This document shows, piece by piece, positions 15,863 through 23,831 of a DNA stretch of 64,000 bases. The notes beneath the pieces were generated by a model. It had not been told where the DNA came from. It searched no databases and was given only the letters and a program-made list of their open reading frames with translations. How positions within the stretch are numbered: position 1 is the first letter of the stretch; each line of letters starts with the position of its first letter. Source of the stretch: Agrobacterium tumefaciens (GTDB taxonomy: Bacteria; Pseudomonadota; Alphaproteobacteria; Rhizobiales; Rhizobiaceae); contig CP048486.1 in NCBI GenBank assembly GCA_025560025.1, forward strand, positions 1,864,001-1,928,000. The letters are read 5' to 3'. The translations under genes were made by a program, and so were the position numbers.

Positions 15863-16880
15863 CGCAAATTACCTTTCGCTCCAAAAAGTCTCGCTCGCTT
15901 ATGGCAACAGCATTGCCGTCAAGGATCTCGATCTCGATATCCGCAAGGGCGAGCTGCTCGCGCTTCTCGGGCCTTCGGGCTGCGGCAAGACCACGACGAT
16001 GCGCGCCATTGCCGGGCTGATGCCGGTGGCGGGCGGGCGTATCGATCTCGATGGGGCCGATATCACCCGTGTCGCCGCCAACAAGCGCGCCGTGGGTCTG
16101 GTGTTCCAGTCCTATGCGCTTTTCCCGCATCTGACGGTCTATGAAAACGTCGCCTTCGGCCTGAAGCTCAAGGGCATGAGCGGCAAGACGCTGGAGGACA
16201 AGGTCGCCTCCGGCCTGAAATCGGTCGGCTTGTCCAACTTCGCCTCGCGCAAGCCGGCGGAGCTTTCCGGCGGCCAGCAGCAGCGCGTGGCGCTGGCGCG
16301 CTCCATGGTCATGGAACCGAAGGTGCTCCTGCTCGATGAGCCGCTTTCCAACCTCGATGCCCGCCTGCGCCTTGAAATGCGCACCGAATTGCAGCGCGTG
16401 CAGAAGGAAACCGGCGTGACGATGATCTTCGTCACCCATGACCAGATCGAGGCCCTGGCGCTGGCTGATCGCATTGTCGTCATGAAGGGCGGTAAGATCG
16501 AACAGATCGGCACGCCGGAAGAGATTTATAACGCACCGGTTTCGTCCTTCGTGGCGGATTTCGTCGGTTTCGAAAACATCTTCGCGCTGGAAGGCGGCGC
16601 GCTCAAAACCGCAAACGGCATGACACCGCTTCCCGGACCAGTCCTTTCAGCATCCGGACTGGCCTGGCGGCCGCGCATGGTCACCCTTGGTTCAGGTCCT
16701 TTCCAGGGAACCGTGCGCGGCACCTCCTTTGCCGGCAACAGCCGCGAATATCTGCTGGATACGCCGCTTGGGCCCATCAAGGCGGAAACCGATGCGGCGC
16801 TTGCCGCCCATACGATTGGAGATACGCTCGCTTTCGATCTGCCGGTTGAAAAGGCGGCGAGCCTCAAGGTGTTCAACTGA
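15855..16880 (+). CDS. ABC transporter ATP-binding protein, PotA type
   Basis: 341 residues. Nucleotide-binding domain: Walker A GPSGCGKTT, Q-loop VFQSYALFPHLTVYENVAFG, signature LSGGQQQRVALARS, Walker [17 protein letters not shown] and switch His in VTHDQIEALALADR. A short C-terminal TOBE domain follows (from about residue 265). The ATG at 15855 overlaps the permease stop by 8 nt. The gene ends 2 nt before the nucleoside hydrolase start, so the transporter and the enzymes form one transcription unit. Confidence 0.92.
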   Translation: MSDANYLSLQKVSLAYGNSIAVKDLDLDIRKGELLALLGPSGCGKTTTMRAIAGLMPVAGGRIDLDGADITRVAANKRAVGLVFQSYALFPHLTVYENVAFGLKLKGMSGKTLEDKVASGLKSVGLSNFASRKPAELSGGQQQRVALARSMVMEPKVLLLDEPLSNLDARLRLEMRTELQRVQKETGVTMIFVTHDQIEALALADRIVVMKGGKIEQIGTPEEIYNAPVSSFVADFVGFENIFALEGGALKTANGMTPLPGPVLSASGLAWRPRMVTLGSGPFQGTVRGTSFAGNSREYLLDTPLGPIKAETDAALAAHTIGDTLAFDLPVEKAASLKVFN

Positions 16881-16882
16881 CC

Positions 16883-17803
16883 ATGGGTGTATGGATCGAT
16901 ACCGATATGGGCTTTGACGATATTGCCGCCATCATGGTGGTGCAATCGTCGGGCCTTGCCATTGACGGCATTTCGCTGGTCTTCGGCAATGCGACGCTTC
17001 AGGCGGTCTGCCGCAATGCCGCCGGCGCCGTTGCCGCCTTCGGCTGGTCGATGCCGATCCATCAGGGCCGCGCCATGCCGGTGCTGGGCGCGCTCGAAAC
17101 CGCGCAATGCATTCTGGGCGATAGCGGCATTCCGACCGTCGGCCAAAGCCTGCCGGATGCGCCGGCTCTGCCGAAAAGCAATGCTTTCGCCGCTCTCTGC
17201 AGCTGGCTGGAGGGAGCAGGCGAAAAGCGTGTCCTCGCGCTTGGACCGCTCACCAATATTGCCGCCCTGTGCCTTGCCCGACCTGATCTTGCGGCCAGAA
17301 TTTCCGATCTGACCTGGATGGGTGGCGGCGTGACCAGCGGCAACCACACCGCCTCGGCTGAATTCAACGCCTTTGCCGATCCCGAAGCGCTGGCCATCGT
17401 GCTCTCCCACGGCTTGCCGCTGCGCATGGTCGATCTGGACGCCTGCCGCAAAGTCACCGCCTCGCCTGCCGATGTGCTGCCGATCCGCAATGCCGGTGGT
17501 AAAAACGCCGGGCTGATCGCCGATCTGCTGGAAGGTTTCATCGGCATCGCCACGAGACGCGGCCGGCCGGCCATGGCGCTTTACGATCCTGTCGCCGCCG
17601 TCGGCTTCACCTCCGACCTGCTTGGCTGGCGCCATGCACGCATCGATGTCGAACTGCACGCAGCGCTGACACGCGGGCGAACCGTGGTTGAAACGCGCCT
17701 GGAGAAGGTTCAGGCCTTCAACGCGCATTTTGCCGAAAGCGTGAATGCCGAAGCCGCGACGGCTGCCGTTCTTGAGGCGCTGCGCCAGGAGGCCGCCCGA
17801 TGA
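16883..17803 (+). CDS. Nucleoside hydrolase (IunH/RihB family) with His-to-Tyr change at the active site
   Basis: 306 residues. The calcium-binding N-terminal motif of nucleoside N-ribohydrolases is present as DTDMGFDD (residues 6-13; usual form DTDPGxDD), along with LALGPLTNIA and the inner motif EFNAFADPEAL. The late motif that is normally HD, with the catalytic His, reads YDPVAAV here (Tyr234-Asp235). The family splits ribonucleosides into base and ribose. The Tyr could change the leaving-group step or specificity; whether it is active is unknown. The gene sits between the ABC ATPase and adenine deaminase, overlapping the latter by 4 nt. Confidence 0.82.
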   Translation: MGVWIDTDMGFDDIAAIMVVQSSGLAIDGISLVFGNATLQAVCRNAAGAVAAFGWSMPIHQGRAMPVLGALETAQCILGDSGIPTVGQSLPDAPALPKSNAFAALCSWLEGAGEKRVLALGPLTNIAALCLARPDLAARISDLTWMGGGVTSGNHTASAEFNAFADPEALAIVLSHGLPLRMVDLDACRKVTASPADVLPIRNAGGKNAGLIADLLEGFIGIATRRGRPAMALYDPVAAVGFTSDLLGWRHARIDVELHAALTRGRTVVETRLEKVQAFNAHFAESVNAEAATAAVLEALRQEAAR

Positions 17804-19593
17804 AGACGCAATTCCCGACGCGCGAGCCGGCGGATCTCACCGACGATGCACTCCGCACCCGCGCGGTTGCCGCCGCACGCGGCGATGCGCCATTTGATGT
17901 TCTCATCACTGGCGGAACGCTGGTGGATGTCGTCACGGGAGAGCTTCGCGCTGCCGATATTGGCATCGTCGGCGCGCTGATCGCCAGCGTGCACGAGCGT
18001 GCAAGCCGCAGCGACGCTGCACGGATCATCGATGCGGCAGGCGCCTATGTCTCGCCCGGCCTCATCGACACGCATATGCATATTGAAAGCTCGATGGTTA
18101 CACCGGCCGTCTATGCGAAGGCTGTGGTCGCCCGTGGCGTTACCACCATCGTCTGGGACCCGCATGAATTCGGCAATGTGCACGGTGTGGAAGGGGTGCG
18201 CTGGGTGGCGAAAGCAATAGAAAACCTGCCGCTGCGCGCCATTCTGCTTGCGCCGTCGTCAGTGCCGTCAGCACCGGGGCTGGAGCGCGGCGGTGCAGAT
18301 TTCGACGCCGGAATTCTCGCTGATATCCTCTCCTGGCCGCAGATTGGCGGCGTTGCGGAAATCATGAACATGCGCGGCGTCATCGAGCGTGATCCGCGCA
18401 TGAGCGGCATCGTGCAGGCGGGGCTCGTCTCGGAGAAGCTTCTCTGCGGCCATGCGCGCGGCCTGAAGGATGCCGATCTCAACGCCTTCATGGCGGCGGG
18501 CGTTTCTTCCGATCACGAGCTGGTCTCGGCCGAAGACCTGATGGCGAAGCTCAGGGCGGGGCTCACCATCGAGTTGCGCGGCTCGCACGATCACCTGCTG
18601 CCGGAATTCGTGGAGGCGCTGAATGCGCTGGGCCATCTGCCGCAGACGGTGACGCTCTGCACCGACGACGTGTTCCCGGATGACCTGCTGCGCGGCGGCG
18701 GACTTGACGATGTGGTACGCCGCCTTGTCGGTTATGGCCTGAAGCCGGAATGGGCGCTGCGCGCCGCAACACTGAATGCTGCGCAAAGGCTCGGCCGTGC
18801 CGATCTCGGCCTCATCGCTGCCGGCCGTCGCGCCGACATCGTCATTTTCGAGGATTTGAGCAGCTTTGCGGCCCGCCACGTTCTGGTAGGGGGCAGGGCG
18901 GTTGCGGAAGGCGGGCATATGCTCGTCGACATTCCGGCCTGTGATGCGGCGGCGCTCGAAGGCTCGATGAAGCTGCCGCTGCGTGAAGCCGATGATTTCC
19001 GCGTTGCCTCCGAGGGCGCGAGGGTGCGCCTTGCCACCATCGACCGTCCTCGCTTCACGCAATGGGGCGAGGTGGAGGCCGAGGTGAAGGACGGCTTCGT
19101 CGTTCCGCCTGAGGGCGCGACGATGATTTCCGTCACCCACCGCCACGGCAAGGCCCAGCCGGTCACCAGAACCGGCTTCCTTACCGGCTGGGGACGCTGG
19201 AACGGCGCCTTCGCCACCACTGTCTCGCATGACAGCCACAACCTCACCGTTTTTGGCGGCAATGCCGAGGACATGGCGCTCGCCGCCAATGCAGTGATAG
19301 TGGCAGGCGGCGGTATGGCTGTCGCCTCTGAAGGCAAGGTCACCGCACTGCTTCCCCTGCCGCTCTCCGGCCTCGTATCGGATGCGCCTCTTGAAGAGGT
19401 GGCAAAGGCTTTCGAAGAATTGCGCGAAGCCGTCGGCAGGGTGGTGGAATGGCAGCCGCCCTATCTCGTCTTCAAGGCTTGCTTCGGCGCCACGCTTGCC
19501 TGCAATATCGGCCCGCACCAGACGGATATGGGCATTGCCGATGTCCTGACGGGCAGGGTGATGGAAAGCCCGGTGATTGCGGTGGTGGGGTGA
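17800..19593 (+). CDS. ade: Adenine deaminase
   Basis: 597 residues, the usual length. It is an amidohydrolase-superfamily enzyme that converts adenine to hypoxanthine and ammonia in the cytoplasm. Visible motifs are VLITGGTLVDVVTGELRAAD (small beta domain), SPGLIDTHMHIESSM with metal-binding His-x-His, TTIVWDPHEFGNVHGVEGV, and SHDSHNLTVFGGNAEDMALA near the C-terminus, all typical of Ade. Coupled to a nucleoside hydrolase, it would complete adenosine to adenine to hypoxanthine. It is the last gene of the LacI-controlled operon. No clear terminator follows, and the gene for the unrelated protease converges on it. Confidence 0.93.
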   Translation: MKTQFPTREPADLTDDALRTRAVAAARGDAPFDVLITGGTLVDVVTGELRAADIGIVGALIASVHERASRSDAARIIDAAGAYVSPGLIDTHMHIESSMVTPAVYAKAVVARGVTTIVWDPHEFGNVHGVEGVRWVAKAIENLPLRAILLAPSSVPSAPGLERGGADFDAGILADILSWPQIGGVAEIMNMRGVIERDPRMSGIVQAGLVSEKLLCGHARGLKDADLNAFMAAGVSSDHELVSAEDLMAKLRAGLTIELRGSHDHLLPEFVEALNALGHLPQTVTLCTDDVFPDDLLRGGGLDDVVRRLVGYGLKPEWALRAATLNAAQRLGRADLGLIAAGRRADIVIFEDLSSFAARHVLVGGRAVAEGGHMLVDIPACDAAALEGSMKLPLREADDFRVASEGARVRLATIDRPRFTQWGEVEAEVKDGFVVPPEGATMISVTHRHGKAQPVTRTGFLTGWGRWNGAFATTVSHDSHNLTVFGGNAEDMALAANAVIVAGGGMAVASEGKVTALLPLPLSGLVSDAPLEEVAKAFEELREAVGRVVEWQPPYLVFKACFGATLACNIGPHQTDMGIADVLTGRVMESPVIAVVG

Positions 19594-19655
19594 GCGCCGG
19601 GGCACTCTGGCTCTTTTCCCATTCCGGTGAATCGGCGCAGGCATAAGCGCGGAGA

Positions 19656-20849
19656 TTAAACGGAGAGGGGGCCGCCCACCTGCTTTTCGGCCCAGTCATG
19701 CGCCCAGCTGGCGCGCGAGCAATAACCGCGACTGCCATCTTCGCCGAAAAACACGCCGGCCCAGAGCGGCGTCGTATCATCCGTCAGAACCCAGCCGCCG
19801 GAATCGCCCTGCGTCGGCATGGGCGTGACGAGATGTCCCAGCGCACCGCCAATCGGAATGACCGGCTGCGGCCGAAGCTCGATCTGGTCGCGAAAACAAT
19901 AGGTCGAGGTGCCGTCCGTGAAGGCGTAGCTGATCGCCAGCGAACCGAGCTTGCACTTATAGGTGCCGCTTTTGCCCCTGAGGGTCACGTTTTGCCCCGG
20001 CGTCAGGCTGGCGGCCACCCCGCCCAAGGAAGACGCTGCCGGTGCTTTGGTCAGCTCGATCAGCGAGAAATCGAACATATTCACAGGCGGATCGTTGCCG
20101 GGATAGGGATTGGGTATCGGCAGTACCACGGGATCGCAGACCGTCTGCGCCGGCAAGGGATGGAGCTTGGTATGATGTATCACCGCGCCGATCCGTTTTC
20201 CCGATACGTCGAAAATATCGTTGCCGGTGTTGGCGACATGGGCGCAGGTCATGCCATATTGCTTTTTGCGCGCGTTGGTCAGCGTCCCGCCATAGGTGCC
20301 GGTGTCACCGGCGCTGGCGGTGATTTCATCACCGGCAGCAAAGGCAAGCCTTGCCCTTGGACGTTCCTCTATCCGGGCGGAAGCGAGACTCCCATTAATG
20401 AGAGCGGTTAATTGGCGAAGCGCCGCAATGTCGCTGCCGTCCTCCAGAGGCTCAGGCGCACCTTTTGCCGGGGTCTTGAGCGGGCCGTAAACGATGGTCA
20501 TCACGACAGGACCGCTTTTCGTTGGGCGCGGGATTGCGTCCCACAGCGAAACGTCACGCTTGAGGTCGCGGCGCCTATATCCCTGATAGGGCGTCTGGAA
20601 CGGCCATTCCGGAAAAGCCAGGGGCAATCTCCACCAGTCGCGGAAAGGGCGACCGTCAAGAAGATATTCATACCGGTAGCGCTCGCTCTCCGGCAGGACG
20701 CCATCTTCCATATCGTAAAGCAGCATCCATAACGGATCCACGTCGAGGGTGAAGCCGTGCACGATGGGGATTTTCGATGCCTCGCGCGCCAATTGCGTCA
20801 TGGCATCGGAAGCGTCGAAATAGGCGCGCAGGTCCTCATAGGTCGGCAT
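19656..20849 (-). CDS. Trypsin-like serine protease with an unrecognised N-terminal region
   Basis: 397 residues with GGAG before the ATG. The C-terminal half carries a chymotrypsin-fold triad: His204 in GMTCAHVA, Asp260 in NMFDFSLIEL and Ser350 in TQGDSGGWVL. The first ~170 residues (MPTYEDLRAYFDASDAMTQL onward, rich in Trp and Tyr) match no domain I know. There is no signal peptide, so the protease appears cytoplasmic, which is unusual for this fold in bacteria. It is the second gene of a leftward pair, 6 nt after a small membrane-protein gene. Function is not known. A regulated intracellular protease acting with the membrane partner is the simplest reading. Confidence 0.75.
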   Translation of the reverse strand: MPTYEDLRAYFDASDAMTQLAREASKIPIVHGFTLDVDPLWMLLYDMEDGVLPESERYRYEYLLDGRPFRDWWRLPLAFPEWPFQTPYQGYRRRDLKRDVSLWDAIPRPTKSGPVVMTIVYGPLKTPAKGAPEPLEDGSDIAALRQLTALINGSLASARIEERPRARLAFAAGDEITASAGDTGTYGGTLTNARKKQYGMTCAHVANTGNDIFDVSGKRIGAVIHHTKLHPLPAQTVCDPVVLPIPNPYPGNDPPVNMFDFSLIELTKAPAASSLGGVAASLTPGQNVTLRGKSGTYKCKLGSLAISYAFTDGTSTYCFRDQIELRPQPVIPIGGALGHLVTPMPTQGDSGGWVLTDDTTPLWAGVFFGEDGSRGYCSRASWAHDWAEKQVGGPLSV

Positions 20850-20855
20850 GGACGC

Positions 20856-21317
20856 TTACTCCGGTTTGGGTTCGAAAAATCCGGCGACGAAGGTGAAGAT
20901 CGGCGCGAGCAGGCCGGCCCAGAAAACGCTGTACCATTGGTGCACGAGAAAGACCGAGCCGCTCAATGTGTAGGCCCAGAGCACGAAGGCGATGGTGGAG
21001 ATGCCGGCATTCAGCATCCAGGGCTGGCCCGGCAGTCTGCGGCGATAGAGATAGATGGGCGTGCCGATGATGCCGAGGGCCAGAATGGCCCAGCTGACGA
21101 TCGCGGCCTGCGTGGAGACGGCGCTGTCCGCCGCGAGCGTGCTCAGCCCATAGTGGGAATTGACCATTTTATCGACGGCAACGTAAAGGGCGACGGATTC
21201 TGCCGGGATATATTTGATCAGACGGTCGCGATAGTCATCGGGCGGCAGGTTTTTATAAGATTTAGCTTGGGCCAGACGCCCGGTAATCGCACTTTGTGGC
21301 ACAACAAGTCTCGTCAT
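20856..21317 (-). CDS. Small membrane protein (three predicted helices), partner of the protease
   Basis: 153 residues. The N-terminal ~65 residues are polar and probably cytoplasmic, with the segment RLIKYIPAESVALYVAVDKMV. Three hydrophobic helices follow, at about residues 71-92 (AAIVSWAILALGIIGTPIYLY), 103-121 and 127-147, ending in a short FEPKPE tail. No signal peptide or enzyme motif is visible. It is the first gene of a leftward operon, with the protease gene starting 6 nt after its stop. I do not recognise the family with confidence. The ribosome site is weak and the promoter must lie in the AT-rich stretch upstream. Confidence 0.7.
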   Translation of the reverse strand: MTRLVVPQSAITGRLAQAKSYKNLPPDDYRDRLIKYIPAESVALYVAVDKMVNSHYGLSTLAADSAVSTQAAIVSWAILALGIIGTPIYLYRRRLPGQPWMLNAGISTIAFVLWAYTLSGSVFLVHQWYSVFWAGLLAPIFTFVAGFFEPKPE

Positions 21318-21538
21318 GATGCTTGCCCGCGTGAGAATTTGAACAGAAATAAAATAATAAAATGCGATTATGCCGTGTATGTATACTAAATATCTGGTTG
21401 AGTCTATTGAATATTGATGTACACGGCCAATAATTCTAAATTCTACACAGTATTATTTAGCCATTGTCCCAAGGCGATTGTTGGAAGATAGCTTTACGTC
21501 TGAAAGCCACGCCGGCTCTTATGCCGGAGCGGCCGCTT
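21318..21538. other. AT-rich intergenic stretch carrying the promoter of the protease pair
   Basis: No gene is seen. From about 21335 to 21465 the base composition is strikingly AT-rich compared with the GC-rich neighbours. It contains many TATA-like words (for example TGTATACTAAATATC near 21380) and TTGAATATTGATG near 21407. It lies upstream of the leftward membrane-protein gene and downstream of the leftward M20 gene. Such composition fits a promoter region of recently acquired DNA. Confidence 0.5.
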
Positions 21539-22711
21539 TCACTCCGCCGCCAGCTCCTGCTCCACCAGTGTCGCCCAGAAGGCCGCACCCGGAACGATTG
21601 CGGCGTCGTTGAAGTCGTAGGACGTGTTGTGGTGCAGCGCGCCATCCACCGCCGGGCCGTTGCCGAGCCAGACGTAACAGCCGGGCGCTTCACCTGCGAA
21701 GAAGGCGAAATCGTCGCCGGCCGTCGAGGGCGGGAAGGCGGTGCGGGCCTTGTTGCCGAAGACGGTTTTAGCGGCTCGGAGCGCCCGTTTCGTTGCATCG
21801 GCCTCGTTGATGACAGGCGGAATGCGGCGGATGAATTCGTAATTCGCCTCGATGCCGAACATGGCTGCCGTACCCCTGGCGAGCCTGCCGATTTCCGTTT
21901 CAAGCTGGTTGCGCACGTCTGGCGCATAGGCACGCGCCGTGCCGCCGATTTCGACGAGATCGGGGATGACATTGAGCGCCTTCGGGTCACCCGCCTGCAC
22001 CGAGCAGGCGCTGACGACGGCAGGTTGCAGCGGATCGACGACGCGGCCGACGATGCTTTGCAGCGAAGCGAGGAAGGTGCCCGCCGCCGTCACCGGGTCG
22101 CGGCCGAGATGCGGCTTGGCGCCGTGGGTGCCGACGCCCCTGAAGGTGACGCGCCAGCTATCGGAAGAGGCGAGCTGCGGTCCTTCCACCACGGCCATCT
22201 CGTCAATGCCAAGCCCCGGCATGTTGTGCAGGCCATAAACCGCATCGCAGGGAAACAGCGTAAAAAGCCCGTCCTCCACCATTTTTTTCGCGCCGCCGCG
22301 GCCCTCTTCGGCCGGCTGGAAGATGAAATGCACGGTGCCGGAAAAATCGCGGGTCCTTGCGAGATAACGCGCGGCACCCAGCAGCATGGCGGTGTGGCCG
22401 TCATGGCCGCAGGCATGCATTTTGCCGGGGAACTTCGATTTATAGGGCCTGTCTGGAACTTCGGGCATGGCGAGCGCATCCATATCGGCGCGAAGACCGA
22501 TGCTGCGGGTGCCGTTGCCGACCTGCAGGGTGCCGACCACGCCGGTGCCGCCAAGACCGCGATGGACCTTCAATCCCGCCCTTTCGAGCAGGTCGGCGAC
22601 GATGGCGCTCGTCCTCTCCTCTTCAAAGCCCAGTTCCGGATGGGCGTGGAGATCGTGGCGAAGCTCCGTCAGGAATGGCAGGTCCTCGCCGATGCGGTCC
22701 AGCAGTCTCAT
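21539..22711 (-). CDS. M20-family amidohydrolase (HipO/IAA-amino-acid-hydrolase type), paralogue 1
   Basis: 390 residues from the ATG at 22711, which has AAGGA 6 nt upstream. The frame is open further upstream but without a start signal. M20D metallopeptidase features: LRHDLHAHPELGFEE, GLRADMDALAMPE, the metal-binding HACGHDGHTAMLLGAA, FQPAEEGRGGAKKM, and a lid domain with GVGTHGAKPHLGRDPV. These enzymes remove the acyl group from N-acyl amino acids or related amides in the cytoplasm. It is divergent from a phosphoribosyltransferase gene and resembles the M20 enzyme at 41720. The substrate is unknown. Confidence 0.88.
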   Translation of the reverse strand: MRLLDRIGEDLPFLTELRHDLHAHPELGFEEERTSAIVADLLERAGLKVHRGLGGTGVVGTLQVGNGTRSIGLRADMDALAMPEVPDRPYKSKFPGKMHACGHDGHTAMLLGAARYLARTRDFSGTVHFIFQPAEEGRGGAKKMVEDGLFTLFPCDAVYGLHNMPGLGIDEMAVVEGPQLASSDSWRVTFRGVGTHGAKPHLGRDPVTAAGTFLASLQSIVGRVVDPLQPAVVSACSVQAGDPKALNVIPDLVEIGGTARAYAPDVRNQLETEIGRLARGTAAMFGIEANYEFIRRIPPVINEADATKRALRAAKTVFGNKARTAFPPSTAGDDFAFFAGEAPGCYVWLGNGPAVDGALHHNTSYDFNDAAIVPGAAFWATLVEQELAAE

Positions 22712-22918
22712 AGCTTGTCCTTGAATATGGGAAAAACTCACGCCATAGGTGAGCTTGTCCGAATGCCTGTTGCTTTGTTTCCTTCTAGCTGAAAAAGCCA
22801 ATGAAAAGAACCCGCCGCATGTTTGCGGTTGTTGAAATGCCTGATGTTAAGAACCGGGTTGGCGTGACTGAAAATTGCGAGTGCCGTTTGCCGCCCCGTT
22901 CCTGAAAGGAAAAGACCG

Positions 22919-23626
22919 ATGCCGCAATCCGCATCGCCCGCCGCCCAGTCCCCCGCTGCGCCGCATGAATTCTGGCAGGATATTCTTGCACCCCGCACTT
23001 TTGAAACGGCAGGCCCGCATTCCGCCTTCTTTCCGGCGGAACTGGATGATGGACGTCAGATCTGCCTGCCAATCCGGCCGCTGGCGGATGGCGAGCACGC
23101 GCTGGCCTCGCTCATCGTCAATCAGGCCTCTTTTGAGGTGCTGGAGGCGCTGGCCGCCGATCTTGCCCAGAAGCTTCTCCCCCTCAAGCCCGATGTGGTG
23201 ATCGGCCTGCCGACGCTCGGGCTGACGCTCGCCGCCGCCGTTGCCCGCCACCTTGGCCATTCCCGTTACGTGCCGCTCGGGACGTCGCGCAAATTCTGGT
23301 ATCTGGAGGAACTGTCGGTGCCCATGTCCTCCATCACCACCAAACAGGAAAAGCGGCTTTATATCGATCCGCGCATGTTGCCGCTCATCGAGGGCAGGCG
23401 GGTGGCGCTGGTGGATGATGTCATATCGAGCGGCAGTTCCATCATTTCAGGTCTTTCGCTTCTCGCCTCGTCCGGCATCCGGCCGGTGGTGATCGGAGCA
23501 GCCATGCTGCAATCGGATCGCTGGCGGCAAAAAATCGCTGCTTTCGGGCCGGAATGGCCGGAGCGGGTGAGGGGTGTTTTCGCCACGCCGCTGCTGAAGA
23601 AGGCGGAAGACGGCTGGCGGGATTGA
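22919..23626 (+). CDS. Purine-type phosphoribosyltransferase
   Basis: 235 residues, with AAAGGA before the ATG. The PRPP-binding motif is RVALVDDVISSGSS (residues 161-174). KPDVVIGLPTLGLTLAAAVARHLG, around residues 90-113, corresponds to the early loop of adenine/xanthine-type transferases. These enzymes transfer the phosphoribosyl group of PRPP to a base (or act as regulators that sense PRPP). The specificity is not readable. It starts divergently from the M20 gene and precedes a dipeptidase and a peptide importer in the same direction, so its role in that setting is unclear; salvage of a base released from an imported compound is one option. Confidence 0.78.
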   Translation: MPQSASPAAQSPAAPHEFWQDILAPRTFETAGPHSAFFPAELDDGRQICLPIRPLADGEHALASLIVNQASFEVLEALAADLAQKLLPLKPDVVIGLPTLGLTLAAAVARHLGHSRYVPLGTSRKFWYLEELSVPMSSITTKQEKRLYIDPRMLPLIEGRRVALVDDVISSGSSIISGLSLLASSGIRPVVIGAAMLQSDRWRQKIAAFGPEWPERVRGVFATPLLKKAEDGWRD

Positions 23627-23831
23627 CGTTTCGCAATTCGCGGTAAAAGGCAAGTGGTGATAATTTCATCGTTGCCTAATTTGCGTCTTGCGGAGCCGCG
23701 AGAGATCGTCCTAAGATCATCTTCGACAGATTACAGCGGTCGGCGAAAAATGCGCCGGTTTGCTTTCGCGCGGTGTCATTCCGGCGTCTGCCCACCCCCT
23801 TTGGTCTTGCCGCTTACTGGAATTTCTTGAC

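Noticed and set aside
18268..19644. Open frame of 458 codons on the minus strand opposite adenine deaminase
   Set aside because: Adenine deaminase on the plus strand has all family motifs. The opposite frame is repetitive in Arg/Ala/His and has no start signal.
21318..21470. Attachment site or integration scar next to the protease pair
   Set aside because: The AT-rich stretch suggested acquired DNA, but I found no tRNA end, direct repeat flanks, integrase or transposase.
23627..23831. Riboswitch or small gene between the phosphoribosyltransferase and dipeptidase
   Set aside because: The gap shows no conserved aptamer-like pairing or ribosome site that I could support. The short open frame starting at a TTG is not convincing.
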